A stretch of 64,000 nucleotides of DNA from positions 496,001-560,000 of the forward strand of contig NZ_JTGN01000002.1 of assembly GCF_000797495.1 (NCBI RefSeq). The letters are read 5' to 3'. A program made the translations under genes and the position numbers. Shown here piece by piece: positions 23,295 through 31,756 of this stretch (position 1 is its first letter; every line of letters starts with the position of its first letter). The notes beneath the pieces were generated by a model, which was not told the DNA's origin, did no database searches, and saw only the letters and a list, made by a program, of their open reading frames with translations. Source of the stretch: Robinsoniella peoriensis (GTDB taxonomy: Bacteria; Bacillota; Clostridia; Lachnospirales; Lachnospiraceae).

Positions 23295-25916
23295 ATGGCT
23301 AAGAAAGAAACCACGGTTAATGTAGTACCTGAAGTGATTGACAGTGTTGAAGCATTGAATGCGAAACTGGCTGCTATGCGCGAAGCGCAGAAGGTATTTG
23401 CTACTTTCACACAGGAACAGGTAGATAAGATCTTTTTTGAAGCTGCTATGGCAGCAAATATGCAGCGTATTCCGCTGGCAAAACAGGCAGTTGCTGAAAC
23501 AGGTATGGGTATTGTAGAAGATAAGGTTATCAAAAACCACTATGCTGCAGAGTATATCTACAATGCTTACAGAAGTACAAAGACCTGTGGCGTGATTGAA
23601 GAGGATTCTGCATTTGGTATTAAAAAAATTGCAGAGCCGTTAGGATTAATTGCAGCAGTAATCCCAACCACAAACCCGACTTCAACAGCAATCTTCAAGA
23701 CTTTAATTTCTCTGAAGACCAGAAATGCCATCATCATCAGCCCGCATCCGCGTGCAAAAGACTGTACCATTGCAGCAGCTAAGATTGTTTTAGATGCAGC
23801 AGTAAAAGCAGGAGCACCGGAAGGCATCATCGGATGGATCGACGTTCCTTCCCTTGAATTAACAAATGAAGTAATGAAAGCAGCAGACTGCATCCTTGCA
23901 ACCGGTGGCCCTGGTATGGTTAAAGCCGCATACTCTTCAGGAAAACCTGCTTTAGGTGTAGGCGCTGGTAATACCCCTGTTGTAATTGATGATACAGCAG
24001 ATGTAAAACTTGCAGTAAACTCCATCATCCATTCCAAGACATTTGATAATGGTATGATCTGTGCTTCTGAGCAGTCTGTAACAGCAGTAGGAAGCATCTA
24101 TGACGCAGTAAAGAAAGAATTCGCAGACCGCGGATGCTATTTCTTAAAAGGCGAAGAACTGGATAAGGTTCGTAAAACAATCATCATCAACGGCGCATTA
24201 AACGCTAAGATCGTTGGACAGTCCGCTTATACAATTGCAAAGCTTGCAGGTGTAGAAGTTCCGGAAGCAACCAAGATCCTGATCGGTGAAGTAGAATCTG
24301 TAGACATCAGTGAAGAATTCGCACATGAGAAATTATCTCCGGTACTGGCATTATATAAAGCAAAAGACTTCGATGAAGCTCTTGTAAAAGCAGCTCAGTT
24401 AGTAGCTGACGGCGGATACGGACATACAGCATCCCTGTACATCCATCCGGCACAGAAAGAAAAAATGGAAAAACACGCAGCAGCTATGAAGACCTGCCGT
24501 GTATTAATCAATACTCCTGCAGCTCAGGGTGGTATTGGTGACTTATACAACTTCAAACTGGCTCCATCTTTAACACTTGGATGCGGATCCTGGGGCGGTA
24601 ACTCCATTTCCGAGAATGTTGGTGTAAAACACTTAATCAACATCAAGACAGTTGCTGAGAGGAGAGAAAATATGCTGTGGTTTAGAACACCTGAAAAAGT
24701 TTACTTCAAAAAAGGCTGTATGCCGGTTGCTCTTGATGAACTGGGAACAATCATGAATAAGAAAAAATGCTTTATCGTAACGGATAGTTTCTTATATAAG
24801 AATGGTTATGTAAAACCAATCGAAGAGAAATTAGACGCTATGGGAATCCAGCATACCTGCTTCTTTGACGTAGCTCCGGACCCAACACTTGCATGTGCAC
24901 AGGCTGGTGCAAAAGCAATGACAGAATTCGAACCGGATACGATCATTGCACTTGGCGGTGGTTCTGCAATGGATGCTGCTAAGATTATGTGGGTAATGTA
25001 CGAACATCCGGAAGCTGACTTCATGAGAATGGCAATGGACTTCATGGATATCCGTAAGAGAGTATACACCTTCCCTAAGATGGGCGAAAAAGCTTACTTC
25101 GTAGCTATCCCTACATCTTCAGGTACAGGTTCTGAGGTTACACCATTTGCAATTATCACAGATGAAAAATCCGGAGTAAAATATCCGTTAGCAGACTATG
25201 AACTGCTTCCTAACATGGCTATCATTGATGCTGATAACATGATGAACCAGCCAAAAGGCTTAACAAGTGCTTCCGGTATCGACGTAATGACACATGCATT
25301 AGAAGCATACGTTTCCATCATGGCTACAGACTATACAGACGGTCTTGCATTAAAAGCAATTAAAAATGTATTCCAGTATCTTCCTTCAGCATATGAAAAC
25401 GGAGCAAATGATCCGATCGCAAGAGAAAAAATGGCTGATGCTGCTTGTATGGCAGGTATGGCATTCGCTAACGCATTCCTTGGAATCAACCACTCTCTTG
25501 CCCATAAATTAGGTGCATTCCATCACCTGCCACATGGTGTTGCAAATGCTTTAATCCTTACAAGAGTTATGCGTTTCAACGCAGTTGACGTTCCTACAAA
25601 GATGGGTACATTCTCTCAGTATCAGTATCCGCATGCAAAAGAAAGATATGCGGAAGCAGCTCGCTTTGCAGGCATCGTAGGCAAGGATGACAATGATACA
25701 TTCGAAAAATTAATTGCAGCATTAGAAGACTTAAAAGAAAAAATTGGTATCAAAAAATGCATCGCTGATTACGGCGTAGATGAAAAATACTTCCTGGATA
25801 CATTAGATGACATGGTTGAACAGGCATTTGATGATCAGTGTACAGGAGCTAACCCAAGATATCCTCTTATGAAGGAAATCAAAGAAATTTATTTAGCTGC
25901 ATACTATGGCAAATAG
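23295..25916 (+). CDS. adhE: Bifunctional acetaldehyde-CoA/alcohol dehydrogenase
   Basis: 873 residues from ATG 23295 (AAGGAGG upstream), the normal AdhE length. The N-terminal aldehyde dehydrogenase half (~1-440) reduces acetyl-CoA to acetaldehyde, with catalytic Cys in DNGMICASEQS (~252). The C-terminal iron alcohol dehydrogenase half (~455-870) makes ethanol; it has GGGSAMDAAKIMW, PTSSGTGSEVTPF and the iron-ligand motifs GINHSLAHKLGAFHHLPHG. It forms cytoplasmic spirosomes in other bacteria and regenerates NAD during fermentation. Promoter and Rex-type operator predict induction at high NADH. Codon use is more biased than in neighbours, consistent with high expression. Confidence 0.97.
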   Translation: MAKKETTVNVVPEVIDSVEALNAKLAAMREAQKVFATFTQEQVDKIFFEAAMAANMQRIPLAKQAVAETGMGIVEDKVIKNHYAAEYIYNAYRSTKTCGVIEEDSAFGIKKIAEPLGLIAAVIPTTNPTSTAIFKTLISLKTRNAIIISPHPRAKDCTIAAAKIVLDAAVKAGAPEGIIGWIDVPSLELTNEVMKAADCILATGGPGMVKAAYSSGKPALGVGAGNTPVVIDDTADVKLAVNSIIHSKTFDNGMICASEQSVTAVGSIYDAVKKEFADRGCYFLKGEELDKVRKTIIINGALNAKIVGQSAYTIAKLAGVEVPEATKILIGEVESVDISEEFAHEKLSPVLALYKAKDFDEALVKAAQLVADGGYGHTASLYIHPAQKEKMEKHAAAMKTCRVLINTPAAQGGIGDLYNFKLAPSLTLGCGSWGGNSISENVGVKHLINIKTVAERRENMLWFRTPEKVYFKKGCMPVALDELGTIMNKKKCFIVTDSFLYKNGYVKPIEEKLDAMGIQHTCFFDVAPDPTLACAQAGAKAMTEFEPDTIIALGGGSAMDAAKIMWVMYEHPEADFMRMAMDFMDIRKRVYTFPKMGEKAYFVAIPTSSGTGSEVTPFAIITDEKSGVKYPLADYELLPNMAIIDADNMMNQPKGLTSASGIDVMTHALEAYVSIMATDYTDGLALKAIKNVFQYLPSAYENGANDPIAREKMADAACMAGMAFANAFLGINHSLAHKLGAFHHLPHGVANALILTRVMRFNAVDVPTKMGTFSQYQYPHAKERYAEAARFAGIVGKDDNDTFEKLIAALEDLKEKIGIKKCIADYGVDEKYFLDTLDDMVEQAFDDQCTGANPRYPLMKEIKEIYLAAYYGK

Positions 25917-25980
25917 GATTCCTATATGGTATAGTTTATAGATAAGCTGTTCAGTCGGATACCTTGCTATAGTATGAAGA

Positions 25981-26014
25981 ATTACGGCAGATTGAGTCTA
26001 CAGTCTGCCGTAAT
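25981..26014 (+). terminator. Hairpin after adhE
   Basis: ATTACGGCAGA and TCTGCCGTAAT form a perfect 11-bp stem with a 12-base loop. The T tail is short (TTT), so it may be a weak terminator or a 3' stabiliser. Confidence 0.6.
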
Positions 26015-26069
26015 TTCCACGATCAGTTTTATTCCAAGAACGGTTGAATGGCAGTTTGTAAACATCAAT

Positions 26070-26137
26070 TGCCAGGCAGTCCTCCTTAGTACATTACAAG
26101 TGTCTGCCTGGCAGAACCAACAACATGGAAAAGGGGG
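26070..26137 (+). promoter_or_regulatory. Leader hairpin whose loop complements the downstream ribosome site
   Basis: TGCCAGGCAG (26070-26079) pairs with CTGCCTGGCA (26104-26113), a 10-bp stem. The 24-base loop holds CCTCCTT (26081-26087), complementary, with one wobble, to the ribosome site AAGGGGG (26131-26137). This allows a loop-to-SD interaction that could limit translation of the kinase gene. Confidence 0.5.
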
Positions 26138-26145
26138 ATTTTCTA

Positions 26146-26892
26146 ATGTCAGAATTACAGATTATTGCAAAAAGGGACCAGAAAATGGTTTACAGAGACG
26201 GCGGCAAGGCGGTCAAGGTATTTGAATCAAGTTTCACGAAAGCAAATATTTTAAATGAAGCATTAAATCAGGCAAGAGCAGAAGAAACGGGACTTAATAT
26301 CCCGCAGGTTCTGGAAGTAACGAAAGTCGATGGAAAATGGGCGATCGTATCTGAATTTGTCCAAGGTAAGACATTAGAGCAGTTGATGCAGGAGCATCCG
26401 GAAAGGCTTGAGGAATATATGAATTTATTTGTTGACCTTCAGCTTGAGATGCACAGCAAAAAAGCACCTTTATTAAACAAGTTAAAAGATAAGATGATTC
26501 GTAAGATTACTGCAGCAGGTCTGGATGCAACTGTTCGTTATGAACTCAACACCCGCCTGCAGGGGATGCCTACCCATACCAAAGTATGTCATGGCGATTT
26601 CAACCCGAGCAATATTATTATCGATGAAAGCGGAACAGCTGCGATTGTTGACTGGGCACATGCCACCCAGGGTAACGCAAGTGCCGATACCGCCAATACT
26701 TATCTCTGCTTCGCATTGCAAAATCATGAAGCAGCAAAGCTTTACATGGATCTATTCTGCAGGAAGAGTGACACTGCAAAACAATACGTAGAGCAGTGGC
26801 TTCCGATTGTAGCTGCATCCCGCCTCACAAAAGGTGTGGAAGCAGAAAAAGAATTTTTAATGAAGTGGATTGATGTTTGCGAATATCAATAG
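26146..26892 (+). CDS. Aminoglycoside phosphotransferase/choline kinase-like kinase
   Basis: 248 residues from ATG 26146 (GGGGG ribosome site). It has a protein-kinase-like fold: a beta-rich N-lobe with KAVKVFE (likely ATP-binding Lys), then VCHGDFNPSNIII with the catalytic Asp (~162) and IVDWAHA as the metal-binding Asp (~178). APH-fold proteins phosphorylate antibiotics, choline or sugars. Short N-terminus and chromosomal context argue for a housekeeping small-molecule kinase rather than a resistance enzyme. It is monocistronic, flanked by hairpins. Substrate unknown. Confidence 0.8.
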   Translation: MSELQIIAKRDQKMVYRDGGKAVKVFESSFTKANILNEALNQARAEETGLNIPQVLEVTKVDGKWAIVSEFVQGKTLEQLMQEHPERLEEYMNLFVDLQLEMHSKKAPLLNKLKDKMIRKITAAGLDATVRYELNTRLQGMPTHTKVCHGDFNPSNIIIDESGTAAIVDWAHATQGNASADTANTYLCFALQNHEAAKLYMDLFCRKSDTAKQYVEQWLPIVAASRLTKGVEAEKEFLMKWIDVCEYQ

Positions 26893-26926
26893 AATGACTG
26901 GAATAAAATTGAAGATTGAGTAGTGG

Positions 26927-26967
26927 GGAACGAAGGAATGCCGGGTGATTGGGCATTCCTTTGTTCT
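26927..26967 (+). terminator. Hairpin terminator after the APH-like kinase
   Basis: GAACGAAGGAATGCC pairs exactly with GGCATTCCTTTGTTC around a small loop. The T tail is weak. Confidence 0.65.
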
Positions 26968-27135
26968 TGTGGTTTACTAAGATGATATAGATTGCGGATA
27001 TTGCAGGATTTCTTGGACTAAATATGATATAATAAAAATATTGCAAATAATTATTTAAAAGTTTAACATAATAAAAAATTAAATCTTTTCAGGCTGCATC
27101 AATAAGAATATATATTACAGCCTAATCGGAGCCCT

Positions 27136-27960
27136 ATGATTATCATAAATGACATTATATTCAATCAAAACATAGAGAACAACAATATAATAGAAGAAAT
27201 AAACCAGTTTTTCAATCGCCTGCAAAAGGAAGGATGGAAAGTGATAACTGCAGCATCTGACATGTCTTATGATCTGGAATCCGTAATTCTGATCACAAAT
27301 TCAGCTGCCAATGGAAAAAAAGCGAAAAACGCAGGAATTCCCTGCGTTTTTTATGATGCACTGGGAAGTGCAGCCGGTATTTACGGGGTTGATATGGTGG
27401 TAGAAGGTCTGGAAGAAGTGGGCAGCGAATTCTTGATGAGTGTCTATAACAGACACTATAAGATCGCTTCTGTTATCACGGAGACAGCCCGTTTACTTAT
27501 TCGGGAAACTGTACCGGAAGATGTGTATGAATTATATGAGATATACAAAGATCCGGAGATATCCAGGTATTTACCGGCACTGCCAAAGGATCTTAATGAG
27601 GAAAGAGAGATTTTGGAATCCTATTTTGATCATATGTATGCATTATATGGATATGGTATGTGGACTGTAGTTGAAAAAAGTTCCAGTCAGATGATTGGCA
27701 GAGTGGGATTTGAAAATGGGGAATTGGAAGGAGCAGGAATGATTGAACTGGGATATCTGATTGGCAGCGTCTGGCAGAAACAGGGATATGCATTTGAAGC
27801 AGTCAGAGCTGTTCTGGATTATGGGAAGACATTTTTGGGATTTGAGGAAGTCTATATCAGAACGAAATCAGAGAATCTGGGTTCCCGTGCTTTGGCTGAA
27901 AAAGCAGGCTTTCAGCTGATCAAAGATGGTGATATACAGTATTACAGAAGGGGATTATAA
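27136..27960 (+). CDS. GNAT acetyltransferase with N-terminal HAD-like segment
   Basis: 274 residues. Residues ~125-272 are a RimJ/RimL-type GNAT domain (RLLIRETVPEDVYELYEIYKD, IELGYLIGSVWQKQGYAFEAVRAVLDY, SRALAEKAGFQ), which transfers acetyl from acetyl-CoA to an amine. The first ~110 residues contain ILITNSAANGKKAKNAGIPCVFYDAL, reminiscent of the end of a HAD-like hydrolase, but the nucleophilic DxD motif is not seen, so it is probably a non-catalytic remnant or sensor domain. The stop overlaps the next gene's ATG (TAATG), so it is coupled with the LacI-type regulator. Confidence 0.78.
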   Translation: MIIINDIIFNQNIENNNIIEEINQFFNRLQKEGWKVITAASDMSYDLESVILITNSAANGKKAKNAGIPCVFYDALGSAAGIYGVDMVVEGLEEVGSEFLMSVYNRHYKIASVITETARLLIRETVPEDVYELYEIYKDPEISRYLPALPKDLNEEREILESYFDHMYALYGYGMWTVVEKSSSQMIGRVGFENGELEGAGMIELGYLIGSVWQKQGYAFEAVRAVLDYGKTFLGFEEVYIRTKSENLGSRALAEKAGFQLIKDGDIQYYRRGL

Positions 27961-28988
27961 TGGCTGAAGAAGAAAAGCAGGAATATCGTGTGCGGATTAT
28001 AGATATAGCAGATGAGCTGGGGGTGAGCACAGCCACGGTATCTAATGTCATCCACGGGAAGACGAAAAAGATTTCGGAGACTACCGTAGCAAAAGTGCAG
28101 GAAGTATTGGAGAAAAATCAGTATTTTCCCAATATGGCATCTATTTTGATGGCGCAAAATGATGCGCGAATCATCGGGGTGATACTGTCTGATGACTGTA
28201 AATACGAAGGCAGAATGATTGAAGATCCATTTGTCGGTACGGTGGTTTCCAACCTTTTGAAGGAAATTCAGGCAAAGGGATATTTTATGCTGCTTCGGGA
28301 AGAAGATGATTTGGAGGAAATTGTCCGATATTCTTCGATCTGGAATATGGCTGGGATTCTATTACTGGGATTTTGTGAACAGGAGTATGAGAAGCTGAGA
28401 AGCAGAATGAGAATTCCGTTTGTTGTAATTGACGGTTTTCTGAAAAAAATAGATCGCTATGGGAATATCGGCATTGATAACTTTAGCGGTGGATACCAGA
28501 TGGGGGAGTATCTGTGGAATATGGGGCATCGTAATATATTATTTCTGGCAGATAATGATGAGTGCGCAGATCACCAGAGATACTGTGGATTTGTGAAGGC
28601 TATCACAGAATGGGGCGGAGGTATGTGTGATTTTAAAATGCTGCCAATGGAAGCCGGAAAACGCCCGGAGGTCTATGAACAATTATTATCCCAACTGGGA
28701 GAATATACGGCGGCGTTCTGTGCTTCTGATGTATATGCCATAGAATTTATGAGTTATTTGACGGATCATGGGTACCGTATACCGGAGGATTTTTCCGTAT
28801 CCGGGTTTGATGATGTGTCGGCGGCACAGATAGTGAGACCAAAGCTTACTACAATCCGGCAGGATTTAAAAGAGAAAGCGGCTTCGGCAATGGATTTACT
28901 GGAGTCAATGATGAAAGGAAATATTATACAGGAAGAAAGGATCTTACCGGTTATGCTGGTGGAACGGCAGAGTGTAAAAAAAATATAA
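27960..28988 (+). CDS. LacI-family transcriptional regulator
   Basis: 342 residues. The N-terminal helix-turn-helix and hinge (IIDIADELGVSTATVSNVIHGKTKKISETTVAKV) are followed by a periplasmic-binding-protein-like effector domain (RIIGVILSDD, DNFSGGYQMGEYLWNMGHRNI, SVSGFDDVSAAQIVRPKLTTI). It should repress sugar-related genes until its ligand binds. It overlaps the GNAT gene, and no sugar operon is adjacent. A palindromic candidate operator, GGTTA-N6-TAACC, lies at 29037-29052 in front of the next gene. The hinge lacks the common LSxxAR-type motif, so its operator may be unusual. Confidence 0.88.
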   Translation: MAEEEKQEYRVRIIDIADELGVSTATVSNVIHGKTKKISETTVAKVQEVLEKNQYFPNMASILMAQNDARIIGVILSDDCKYEGRMIEDPFVGTVVSNLLKEIQAKGYFMLLREEDDLEEIVRYSSIWNMAGILLLGFCEQEYEKLRSRMRIPFVVIDGFLKKIDRYGNIGIDNFSGGYQMGEYLWNMGHRNILFLADNDECADHQRYCGFVKAITEWGGGMCDFKMLPMEAGKRPEVYEQLLSQLGEYTAAFCASDVYAIEFMSYLTDHGYRIPEDFSVSGFDDVSAAQIVRPKLTTIRQDLKEKAASAMDLLESMMKGNIIQEERILPVMLVERQSVKKI

Positions 28989-29036
28989 TGTGGCTTTCGT
29001 TAAATTGTACAAAAATATCTTGAAAGAATTGGCTTT

Positions 29037-29082
29037 GGTTACGCGGTTAACCTTTTGTTTTTCAGAAAAAGCGTGATAGGAT
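29037..29082 (+). promoter_or_regulatory. Promoter with LacI-like palindrome before the AAC(3)-like gene
   Basis: GGTTACGCGGTTAACC (29037-29052) is an inverted repeat with a central CG, as in LacI-family operators. It sits immediately upstream of a -35-like TTGTTT (29055-29060) and -10 TAGGAT (29077-29082). Confidence 0.45.
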
Positions 29083-29145
29083 AAAGGTATTGGAAAGAAA
29101 GGAATCCTTTCCAGAATGCCGACTTATAATGCGAGGAGAAACAAA

Positions 29146-29949
29146 ATGACGAATAATGATGAAAACAGAGCATTTTTAACAAAAGCAGATTTCATGGAAG
29201 GATTTCATGAAATAGGAATAAAAAAAGGAGCAGCCGTTTTTGTGCACACTTCGCTGAGCAGTCTTGGATTTGTATGTGGAGGGGCACAAGTTGTGATTGA
29301 AGCACTGTTAGAGTCTGTTGGTGAGGAAGGAACCATTATGATGCCAACCCAGAGCTGGAAGAACATGGATCCGGATACAGGAGTTCATGGGGATCTTCCA
29401 AGAAAGTGGTATCCTGTCATACGCAAATGCTGGCCTGCATATGACCCTGAAATCACCCCTTCCAATAACATGGGGGCAGTAGCAGAAATGTTTCGCAAAT
29501 GGCCGGGTGCAAAGCGCAGCAGTCATCCGGTGCGTTCTGTGACAGCGGTGGGAAGATATGCAGAGTTTTTAACAGAAAAGCACGATTTATCCAATATCTT
29601 TGGTGCAGGATCCCCGATCGATCGCTTGTACCAGCTGGGCGGGGAAGTTTTACTGATTGGAGTGGGATATGATAAGAACACATCGCTGCATCTGGCAGAT
29701 GCAATAGCTGATTATCCGGGAAAGCATAGTGAGGTTCAGAGCAGTGCAGTCAATAAGGGCGGAATCAGACAATGGGTTACTTACGAGACACTGGCGGTGG
29801 ATGGTGAGGATTTTCAAAAAATTGGGGAAGCTTTTGAAGAGGAAAACGAAGTAAGGGTGGTACAACTGGGAAATGCGGATATTCGCATCATGAAGCAAAG
29901 AGAACTGGTGGACTTTGCTGTTAAGTGGATTGAAAAATATAGAAAATAA
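29146..29949 (+). CDS. Aminoglycoside N(3)-acetyltransferase-like protein
   Basis: 267 residues from ATG 29146 (GAGGAG upstream). AAC(3)/YokD family motifs are FVHTSLSSLGFVCGGAQVVI, MMPTQSW, KRSSHPVRSVTAVG and LLIGVGYDKNTSLHLAD. Members acetylate the 3-amino group of aminoglycosides with acetyl-CoA, but many chromosomal Firmicutes homologues have no known resistance role. No plasmid or transposon sequence flanks it, so I would not call it an acquired resistance gene. It is probably a native amine acetyltransferase. Confidence 0.82.
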   Translation: MTNNDENRAFLTKADFMEGFHEIGIKKGAAVFVHTSLSSLGFVCGGAQVVIEALLESVGEEGTIMMPTQSWKNMDPDTGVHGDLPRKWYPVIRKCWPAYDPEITPSNNMGAVAEMFRKWPGAKRSSHPVRSVTAVGRYAEFLTEKHDLSNIFGAGSPIDRLYQLGGEVLLIGVGYDKNTSLHLADAIADYPGKHSEVQSSAVNKGGIRQWVTYETLAVDGEDFQKIGEAFEEENEVRVVQLGNADIRIMKQRELVDFAVKWIEKYRK

Positions 29950-30039
29950 AAGAATATAAGAGGCGGATTCTGAAAAACATTGAAAGCTTTTTCTAAACCT
30001 GATATAATGCAGAAAACAAAACGAAAGGTGGAGGAATAA

Positions 30040-30876
30040 ATGATTCAGGATATAGCACCATATGTTTTAGATAATCAGTATACCCCTGATTTGCCAAATA
30101 AGGATAGTTTTCTGCTTTGTTTTCATGGAAATGAAGTTTTGATAAATATCAGTGATGACCAAATCGTCTTTCCGAGGTTAAAAGACCTGGAATCGATGGA
30201 AGAGAATCTGCAGGAGGGATGTACTTATTTATTTTCAATCAACAGCCAGAGTTTTTATCTGGCAAATAACATAGCAAATTCCCCTGGAACAGGATTTACC
30301 ATGGCGAATGTGGAAATATTCCGGACTGCACAGCCCCAATATCTGTCATTTGCAGGAATAACCGCATTTCAAATATTCAGCTGGTATCAAACCAGACGTT
30401 TTTGTGGCAGATGCGGTAAACCTATGAAACATCATGATAAAGAACGAATGATGTTTTGCAGCGAATGCGGATTACAGGAATATCCCAAACTTTCACCTGC
30501 AGTAATTGTAGGAATTGTAGATGGAAATAAGCTTCTGATGTCCAGATATTCCGGGCGGAATTATAAGAAATATGCTTTGATAGCGGGATTTGCAGAGGTT
30601 GGTGAGACGATTGAAGAAACAGTAAAACGGGAAGTTATGGAAGAAGTGGGGCTTAAAGTAAAGAATATAAGATATTATAAAAGCCAGCCCTGGGCTTTTT
30701 CCAGTACATTGCTGTTCGGATTTTATGCAGACCTTGATGGCGCAAAAGACATAACGCTGGATCGGAATGAGCTGGAATTTGCAGAGTGGTTTAACAGAGA
30801 AGATATACCGGTTTGCGACACCGCGATTAGTCTGACGAATGAAATGATAATGAGATTTAGAGAGAATAAAGAGTAA
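30040..30876 (+). CDS. nudC: NADH pyrophosphatase (NudC-like Nudix hydrolase)
   Basis: 278 residues from ATG 30040 (GGAGG upstream). An N-terminal beta domain is followed by a four-Cys zinc ribbon (CGRCGKPM...CSECGLQEYP, ~123-146). The Nudix box GFAEVGETIEETVKREVMEEVG (~185-207) has the metal-binding Glu residues, and SQPWAF (~221) matches the NudC SQPWPF signature. It hydrolyses NAD(H), or NAD-capped RNA 5' ends, in the cytoplasm. Length is normal. No operon partner is evident. Confidence 0.92.
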   Translation: MIQDIAPYVLDNQYTPDLPNKDSFLLCFHGNEVLINISDDQIVFPRLKDLESMEENLQEGCTYLFSINSQSFYLANNIANSPGTGFTMANVEIFRTAQPQYLSFAGITAFQIFSWYQTRRFCGRCGKPMKHHDKERMMFCSECGLQEYPKLSPAVIVGIVDGNKLLMSRYSGRNYKKYALIAGFAEVGETIEETVKREVMEEVGLKVKNIRYYKSQPWAFSSTLLFGFYADLDGAKDITLDRNELEFAEWFNREDIPVCDTAISLTNEMIMRFRENKE

Positions 30877-30894
30877 AAATTATACAGATCAGAA

Positions 30895-30907
30895 GGTAAC
30901 GTTATCG
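30895..30907. promoter_or_regulatory. Palindromic site identical to the malQ operator candidate
   Basis: GGTAACGTTATCG is the exact reverse complement of CGATAACGTTACC at 36985-36997. It lies 17 bases upstream of the tetR -35, so the MalR-like regulator may also act here. Confidence 0.45.
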
Positions 30908-30923
30908 AAGACCAGAATAATGA

Positions 30924-30975
30924 TTGACAATGCGTAAAAGTTCCTGTATACTACATACATACCAATAGTATGTAT
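30924..30975 (+). promoter_or_regulatory. tetR promoter and autoregulatory operator
   Basis: TTGACA (30924-30929), 17-base spacer, TATACT (30947-30952). Directly downstream, ATACATAC-N5-GTATGTAT (30955-30975) is a perfect 8-bp inverted repeat over the transcript start. Its half ATACATACCAA recurs before the MFS gene. Confidence 0.8.
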
Positions 30976-30990
30976 ACAGGAGATGAACGT

Positions 30991-31659
30991 ATGGCTAGAA
31001 ATAAGTATCCGGAAGTTACAGTAAATCGTATCTTAGATGTGGCTACCAGATTGTTTGTGGAAAAAGGATACGATAGTACAACAATTCAGGCAATAATAGA
31101 TGAATTGGGGGATTTAAGCAAGGGTGCCATCTACCATCATTTTAAATCCAAAGAAGATATTATTGAAGCCGTTATGGAGCGTATGTTTGCAGAGATGTAT
31201 AGTAGTGTATATGCGATAATGGAAGACTCATCACTAAATGGTTTACAGAAGATACAGAAAACGATTCGGGTTTCTTTGGGAAATCCAAATCAGGAAAAGG
31301 TACTGAAGTCGGCGCCGGATCTAATGCATAACTCACGCTTTTTGGCAGCACAACTGTATGGTAGTATTAATAATTTTTGCAGAGAAGTGATAGAGCCTCT
31401 GGTGCATGAGGGAATTAAAGACGGTTCCATTTGTACGAAGTATCCCAAACAATTGGCGGAGATGCTGATAATCCTGTCTAATATCTGGTTGAACCCGGCA
31501 GTATTTCCGGTTCCGGATAATGAACTGTATGATAAATTTTTATTTCTAAAAGATGTAGGAGAGCGTATAGGCATTCCCGTTTTAGATGATAGTATGCTTG
31601 AAAGACTGCAATACTTTCGACGCATCATGGATGAGAACTCAGCAAAAGAATTATCATAA
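30991..31659 (+). CDS. TetR-family repressor
   Basis: 222 residues from ATG 30991 (AGGAG upstream). The N-terminal helix-turn-helix reads VNRILDVATRLFVEKGYDSTTIQAIIDELGDLSKGAIYHHFKSKEDII. The all-helical remainder is the ligand-binding and dimer domain. Strong promoter and palindrome imply autorepression. A related half-site lies before the MFS gene at 31757, so it likely controls that efflux pump in response to a toxic compound (inference). A terminator-like hairpin follows. Confidence 0.9.
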   Translation: MARNKYPEVTVNRILDVATRLFVEKGYDSTTIQAIIDELGDLSKGAIYHHFKSKEDIIEAVMERMFAEMYSSVYAIMEDSSLNGLQKIQKTIRVSLGNPNQEKVLKSAPDLMHNSRFLAAQLYGSINNFCREVIEPLVHEGIKDGSICTKYPKQLAEMLIILSNIWLNPAVFPVPDNELYDKFLFLKDVGERIGIPVLDDSMLERLQYFRRIMDENSAKELS

Positions 31660-31679
31660 AAAAGATAGCAACTCAATTA

Positions 31680-31710
31680 CTGTCACGTAATATAGTGGCA
31701 GTATATTTTT
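31680..31710 (+). terminator. Hairpin between tetR and the MFS gene
   Basis: TACTGTCAC pairs with GTGGCAGTA (one wobble) and is followed by ATTTTT. It may end or attenuate the tetR transcript before the MFS gene. Confidence 0.6.
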
Positions 31711-31715
31711 AAACA

Positions 31716-31737
31716 TATACATACCAAACGTCGGTAT
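31716..31737. promoter_or_regulatory. Second TetR-type operator, before the MFS gene
   Basis: TATACATACCAA continues into ATACC-N7-GGTAT (31721-31737). It shares the block ATACATACCAA with the tetR operator and lies about 20 bases before the MFS start. Confidence 0.6.
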
Positions 31738-31756
31738 CAATTAAGGAGGATTTAGA

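Noticed and set aside
29146..29949. Acquired aminoglycoside resistance gene
   Set aside because: The AAC(3)-like protein is chromosomal, matches local base use and has no mobile flanks. Many homologues have no resistance function.
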